Assembly: GCF_026151205.1 (NCBI RefSeq)
Contig: NC_087080.1
Location: 14,517,337 to 14,581,336 of the forward strand
Length of the DNA: 64,000 bases
Direction of reading: 5' to 3'
From: Bolinopsis microptera
Taxonomy: Eukaryota; Ctenophora; Tentaculata; Lobata; Bolinopsidae
This document shows, piece by piece, positions 59,301-64,000 of this stretch. A program made the translations under genes and the position numbers. The notes beneath the pieces were generated by a model. The model saw only the letters and a program-made list of their open reading frames with translations, was not told the origin of the DNA and made no database searches. Each line of letters starts with the position of its first letter. The stretch's first letter is position 1.

Positions 59301-62300
59301 TACTCACCACGTTATCAGATAAGATAAGAGTACTCACCACGTTATCAGATAAGATAAGAGTACTCACCACGTTATCAGATAAGATAAGAGTACTCACCAC
59401 GTTATCAGATAAGATAAGAGTACTCACCACGTTATCAGATAAGATAAGAGTACTCACCACGTTATCAGATAAGATAAGAGTACTCACCACGTTATCAGAT
59501 AAGATAAGAGTCTGCAGCTGAGGGAACGGTTGCTGAAGCGGCATGGGCGCAGTCTGGTACATTGTCTCTGCTGTTGACTTACCCTCGCTAATCTGGGGGA
59601 GCTGGTAATGTGAACGTTAGTACTGTGTAAAGGAGTTAGTACTGTGTAAAGGAGTTAGTACTGTGTAAAGGATTTTTAGGGCCGAGGGAAGATTCTGACT
59701 GTAAGGTTCCGGGCGGACTGCTGAGCTTTTTGTGGCTACGTTTATAAAGTTATAACGAGAGGCTCTTCGTGGATTATAATTATATAATGACAGACAGATA
59801 TATGCACAAAAGGTTGATGATATAATGATATACTTATTTCAAACAAGTGGAACACTTGATTATTTTAATATAACGAAGAATTAGGTCTAGAAGCTCATGA
59901 CAATTATTTTATTTATATAACCTTAATTTAAAACAAAAAGTTAATTAACAGACCAGATAGGCGTCGACATTGAGTTTGTTTTTTCTGATGGCATCAGGAC
60001 TATCGGACTTGTTCATGTCCCGTTCCATCATTCCACTCTTAACACTTCCTCCCGGAAATGCGCTGAATATTTAATTAGATCTTATTATTATTCGACATGA
60101 ATTGTTTTTGAACGAATATTTTGTGGTTGTGTTGATTTATTAATACAGCTGGTTGGTCCCGAAATGTTACGGAAGCCTGAGCATCAATATATGATCGAAC
60201 TCTGAATATCATAGTATCGGTTAATAATGGCCAACTCTCTGTAACTAAATATTCAATTATAAAATATTCAACAAAGATGTTTCCCCACCTGCTACTCCCC
60301 ACATGAACTATTTGTTCTCGACTCAGGGAGGCCGGGGAGTCTCCCCTGGACACCCCTGTCTCAATGTCCTCCTCTTCTGGACGTGAGATTGGTTTCTTAT
60401 CTCGGATTGTTGGGGTTTCGTCCTCAAGATCTGGGGTACTGATCTCTGATTCGGGGGTATCGTCTTCCAGCACATCAGGCGAGTCCTCCTGCAGAAAGAA
60501 ATAATTATAATAATAATTTAAAAGTTTAAACTGGCTTTAAATTTTATTGTCTCTTTTAATAGTTTTGATAATTTGTTTTCTTTTTCAAGAAACTTGGGAT
60601 AACGGTAAAATACTTATAATCGCACTTTTTTCGGCCAAGTTTTCAAATCAACAATTTTACTTACACTATTGTCGTCTTTTCCAGGTAAAACATCGATCAG
60701 CTTTTTGGGTGTCTTGGTTTGGATTGGAGTTATTTTGCTTTTCGTCAAACCAAACTCCGAGTTTGAAATTTCTTGCTTCATTTTCTGACGGGGTTACTAC
60801 ATCATCAAAAGATCAACTAATAGAAACAAAGGGCGTTTCAAAAGTCTTGAACAATTTATTTACTGAATAAATTTGTATCCATTTGTCCAAACTTGATTGT
60901 GTTATTAATTGGTATTTTTAAGGTTTAATGGCAACTTCTAAATTTTATTTAAGTATTACGATATGCAAATATCACCTGTTAATTAATCACCTGTTGATTA
61001 ATCACCTGTTAATTAATCACCTGTTAATTAATCACCTGTTAATTAATCACCTGTTGATTAATCACCTATTAATTAATCACCTGTTAATTAATCACCTGTT
61101 AATTAATTACCTGTTAATTAATCACCTGTTAATTAATCACCTGAGAGTTAGCGGAGGATCTCTGAGACTTGGTCCGAGTAGACTTTGCGGACTTGTTCTG
61201 TGCTTTAAAGTCCTCGACATGAGCTATTGCAGAACCCAACACCCGTAAATGAGGTATGTAGTAGATGTGATTCTTAGCAAGGTTCAAGTACTTCAACCTT
61301 AAAACGTGTATTTTAGGGCTCATGTCTCATTGATAAAGTGATAAGTATTTAATTGTACTACCAACCAATCTCTAGTATTTCTCATCATGTTTTCAGAGTT
61401 AAACTGATGTGATTCAATATTAATTCGTTCGGGATCTTAATGATACCCACTCGTCAATTTCAAGCTGAAGGTCGAAGAAATAAAGATAAAATGTCCAGGC
61501 TTACTTTTTGAGAGCCCCCAGAGTGGCGAAGGTAGAGAGGTCACAGAGATGATTGTTGTCTAAATACAATTCCTCCAGGTTGGCAAACCTCTGGTAAATC
61601 TGCTTCTCATTATCAACTGAAATAGAGGGAGAGGTTAATTTAGAGTTAAGGGGGGCTCACTATGATTTGTTTTCGAGATAGCACTTCGTGGACAATTTCG
61701 AGATTTTGAGATATGTTGTAGAGCTCAATCTAAATATTCGAATGCTTTTGTCCCCACCGAAAAAAAAGTTTCCCATCTGTAGATATCGCGCGTCAAATTT
61801 TGAGGTTTACCTATTGTAAACCTATTGTAAATGAAAACTTCAACTGCAATTTTGTTTAAAATCTATCTTCTTTTACAGTTTACGACATGGGATCTTGGCA
61901 ACAGTGTTTGTCAAGGTCTTTTCCAATAGTATAATGTGCCGATTTTTGATTTTTTGTGGGGTGGTGTGCGAGCGTCAGGTAGTACGTGGTCTGCCAACTG
62001 GCAAAAAATATTTTTTCGACCTCGGACCCCCCCCCCCCCCTGTGACCTTAACTGTGTGTTAACAGTGCGTTATGTGTCCGTCTACGTATAACCGAATTGC
62101 CCTAACTTAGCTAGGCTGTTATTGGAAAATATTGAGTGTCTTCTATTATTTACTCTTACCTAAAACATTCTCTCATTCGCAACAAATACTTTAGCACATA
62201 CCAAAGTTCCCAACCTTTGTAGTTGTACAACTCAAAGCATATTATAGACATCATTGCGAATTAACTCATCCAAGGAAACTATGAAAGCTGACAATCAACT

Positions 62301-64000
62301 GTAATGTCTTCCGAGTGTCAAATGTCTAGAGCTGTGAGCACTGATCAGACTGAGTCTGATACATTGTTCTTTTTGTTCTAAAACACAAAGATACAAATTT
62401 AATACTCGACTTAGTGACTCGGCTGATAATGAAGCAGTTGAGGTTGCTTGTGTTTGTCGTACGCTCTTTTCAGAATGGCCACTGTCAAGAACAAATGGGA
62501 CGACAAAACTTACAATCAGCCCAAATATAAATATAGGGTCTTCAATTTAATTATAACTCTAAAATTAAAATTAAATCAAAGTCTATAACAGAACATTAAA
62601 TACCTGCTGGGTATGCCATGTTTGACGGTAGAGTTTTAATCTCGTTAGCTGTTAATACCAGAACTCTCAGTCTCTCAATGAGCCCTATGTTCAGTATTCC
62701 ACTATGTGATATCTGAAGAGTTTAGTGAGGTTACTACCATTCAGACGTTTTGGTTATATTCACAAAACTGAATTGCACTGCTCACAAAAGTTGAGAGGAC
62801 ATTAGAGTTACAAGAGTTACAATAGTTACAAGAGTTACAAGAGTTACAAGAGTTACACATTAATAAGATTTAGTATTTATTGTAAACTCTCCCCCAATAA
62901 CCTGATTGTAAGACAGATCCAAAGTGTCGAGATGTAGGAAGTGGTTCGGTGACAGTTTAACTTTACTCAAACTGTTAAACTGGAACTGAATCTCCCGAAC
63001 CATGGGAAACGAGGAGAGACACTGAAAATAATGTTATTATCAGTAGTAATTTAGTAGAAGTTATCATAATATTTTTTTTTTTTTAATAAAAAAAAATCAT
63101 AATATTTCAATACGTACTATCATGACACTATTTGCCATCAATCAATTCGACGGTTCTGAAAAGATGACAAATGATAACCGGAAAATAAAAACTAAAAAGT
63201 CAGATCTTAATTGATTATTATTGTGAGTTATACCTCCAACTTCAAATTGTTTTCGGCTGCGTTGATGTGGAACAAGTTGATGAATAAGTCAAAATCATCT
63301 TCCTTAGCCGCATTCAAACCTGTAAGAAGAATGTTCAATGTTTTATAGGACTAGAAGTATTATATTTTTGTTCTTAAATTGCTTAGAATTGTATGCAGTG
63401 AAGCATGATATACAAGAAGTGAAACAGCGATGCAATATCAGATTCGGTAAACAACTAAAACCAATGAAGGTGCCAAGCTTGATTGTTACTTCCACAATAT
63501 CTGAGCTTCTAGACTCTTCCAAATCCATCGCTCATAATAATCAAACCGAACAGTACCTTGGTTGGAGATATCTATACTACAGATATCTTGTGGGTCGTCT
63601 AACTTAGCACAGTTCAGTAGGTAGTACCCGTCCAATATCTTCTCCCCTAACTGTTTCTCAGCCTCCTGTGACTCCTTGCATTATTTTATCAGTTCCCCGA
63701 TTAATAACAATAGTTTTGGTATTATTAAACACGGACGAGACATCAACAGAAACGTTCATATTCCGTAAAACTCGGAACAGTTTCAGTCCCTAAACATAAT
63801 AATTTCTCCGTGATGCACGAACAAGGTATTACCAACCTGTTGCCTATGCTGGATGTAGTCCTGGTCGTAGAGGAGGAAGCTGTGATACCTCCGGTGTTGG
63901 GCTTCCTGGTGCTCTACCAGCCATGCTCCACCTGGGATAGAGAGTTTCAACTAAACTATATGTTCTCTCTCAGTTACCTTCTTGACTACAGAGGTTATTT
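56310..64000 (-). CDS. XRRA1: XRRA1-like leucine-rich-repeat protein, 3' complete, 5' off the window
   Basis: Eighteen exons: 64000(partial)-63978, 63931-63837, 63674-63557, 63319-63234, 63021-62902, 62712-62604, 61616-61505, 61297-61141, 60488-60289, 60062-59954, 59601-59488, 58560-58251, 58059-57929, 57782-57720, 57610-57494, 57307-57140, 57006-56854, 56417-56310. Every phase closes, giving at least 763 aa against about 790 in vertebrates. N-terminal parts: EGGAWLVEHQ, GEKILDGYYLLNC, ISNQGLNAAKEDDFDLFINL and INAAENNLKLE. Then leucine-rich repeats (LDTLDLSYNQ, LRVLVLTANEI, LEELYLDNNHL, LKYLNLAKN), an acidic linker, a last repeat pair (LQTLILSDNV, LCQLVLHNNP), and a conserved tail (IPDRYKGFEDL, then basic QKRYNQVR). 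XRRA1 was named for X-ray response; its molecular role is unclear. The exon at 60062-59954 has a weak donor. Two exon ends carry tandem donor arrays. Confidence 0.82.
59121..59510 (-). repeat. 30-bp x 13 array starting at a 5' splice site of the XRRA1-like gene
   Basis: Each unit, read on the minus strand, is ACTCTTATCTTATCTGATAA then CGTGGTGAGT, that is the last codons of exon 59601-59488 plus the donor GTG|GTGAGT. Units start every 30 bases from 59121 to 59481; only the one furthest downstream differs (GTGCGT). The frame stays open through the array as TLILSDNVVS repeats, so any of the 13 donors joins in frame to the next exon (58560). Confidence 0.95.
60971..61140 (-). repeat. 15-bp x 11 array starting at another donor of the same gene
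   Basis: On the minus strand the exon ends TCTCAG and the intron opens GTGATTAATTAA; the unit CAGGTGATTAATTAA (allowing a few substitutions) is then repeated about 11 times. Every unit carries a CAG|GTGAT donor, but the first intronic TAA is in frame, so only the outermost donor gives a normal protein. Confidence 0.92.
62805..62860. repeat. GAGTTACAA microsatellite in an intron
   Basis: About six copies of a 9-base unit (GAGTTACAA) lie in the intron between exons 63021-62902 and 62712-62604, not at a splice site. Confidence 0.8.

Noticed and set aside
59121-61140. Regular arrays as CRISPR
   Set aside because: Units are head-to-tail without spacers, the genome is animal, and both arrays start at splice donors.

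Overview
The window is AT-rich, intron-dense animal (metazoan) DNA. Every multi-exon gene has ordinary GT-AG introns of roughly 60 to 2,100 bases. The gene content is animal: SLC38A10-type transporter, two-pore-domain K+ channels, UBA5, DXO/Rai1 and an XRRA1-like leucine-rich-repeat protein. A NERD-helicase gene and a Cys-rich repeat-borne protein remnant are of kinds I associate, from memory, with sponges and cnidarians, so an early-branching invertebrate is the best guess. The species cannot be named from sequence alone.

Layout. 1-3,090 is repeat-rich: an inverted-repeat element, a dispersed repeat carrying a MITE, and a broken copy of the 3' end of the SLC38 gene. An intronless NERD-nuclease/SF1-helicase gene follows at 3,091-5,328 (-). 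More MITE-like elements and a 1.4 kb array of 12-bp units fill 5.3-10.3 kb. A 5-exon coiled-coil gene (10.4-12.9 kb, -) hosts a mariner-like element in an intron. 13.0-15.4 kb is dispersed repeat. A complete 8-exon SLC38A10-like gene (705 aa, -) spans 15.5-21.8 kb.

25.8-42.4 kb holds four tandem, same-strand, six-exon K2P channel genes with identical intron positions and phases, interrupted between copies 2 and 3 by a foldback element that has captured a protein remnant. 42.4-47.4 kb is repeat-rich with two possible orphan terminal exons. Then come a tiny 3-exon gene (85 aa, +), an intronless DXO/Rai1 gene (-) with altered active-site residues, UBA5 (+, head-to-head with DXO), and a 3'-complete XRRA1-like gene (-) running off the right edge.

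I built the gene models by hand, matching splice sites and phases exon by exon; the phases close in every internal junction given. The most striking recurring pattern is tandem duplication located exactly at 5' splice sites: a 30-bp x 13 array and a 15-bp x 11 array at two exon ends of the XRRA1-like gene, a 47-bp duplication at a UBA5 exon end, and decayed copies of an exon end in an intron of the first K2P gene. In the 30-bp case every alternative donor keeps frame, so splicing could vary the number of 10-residue units in the protein.
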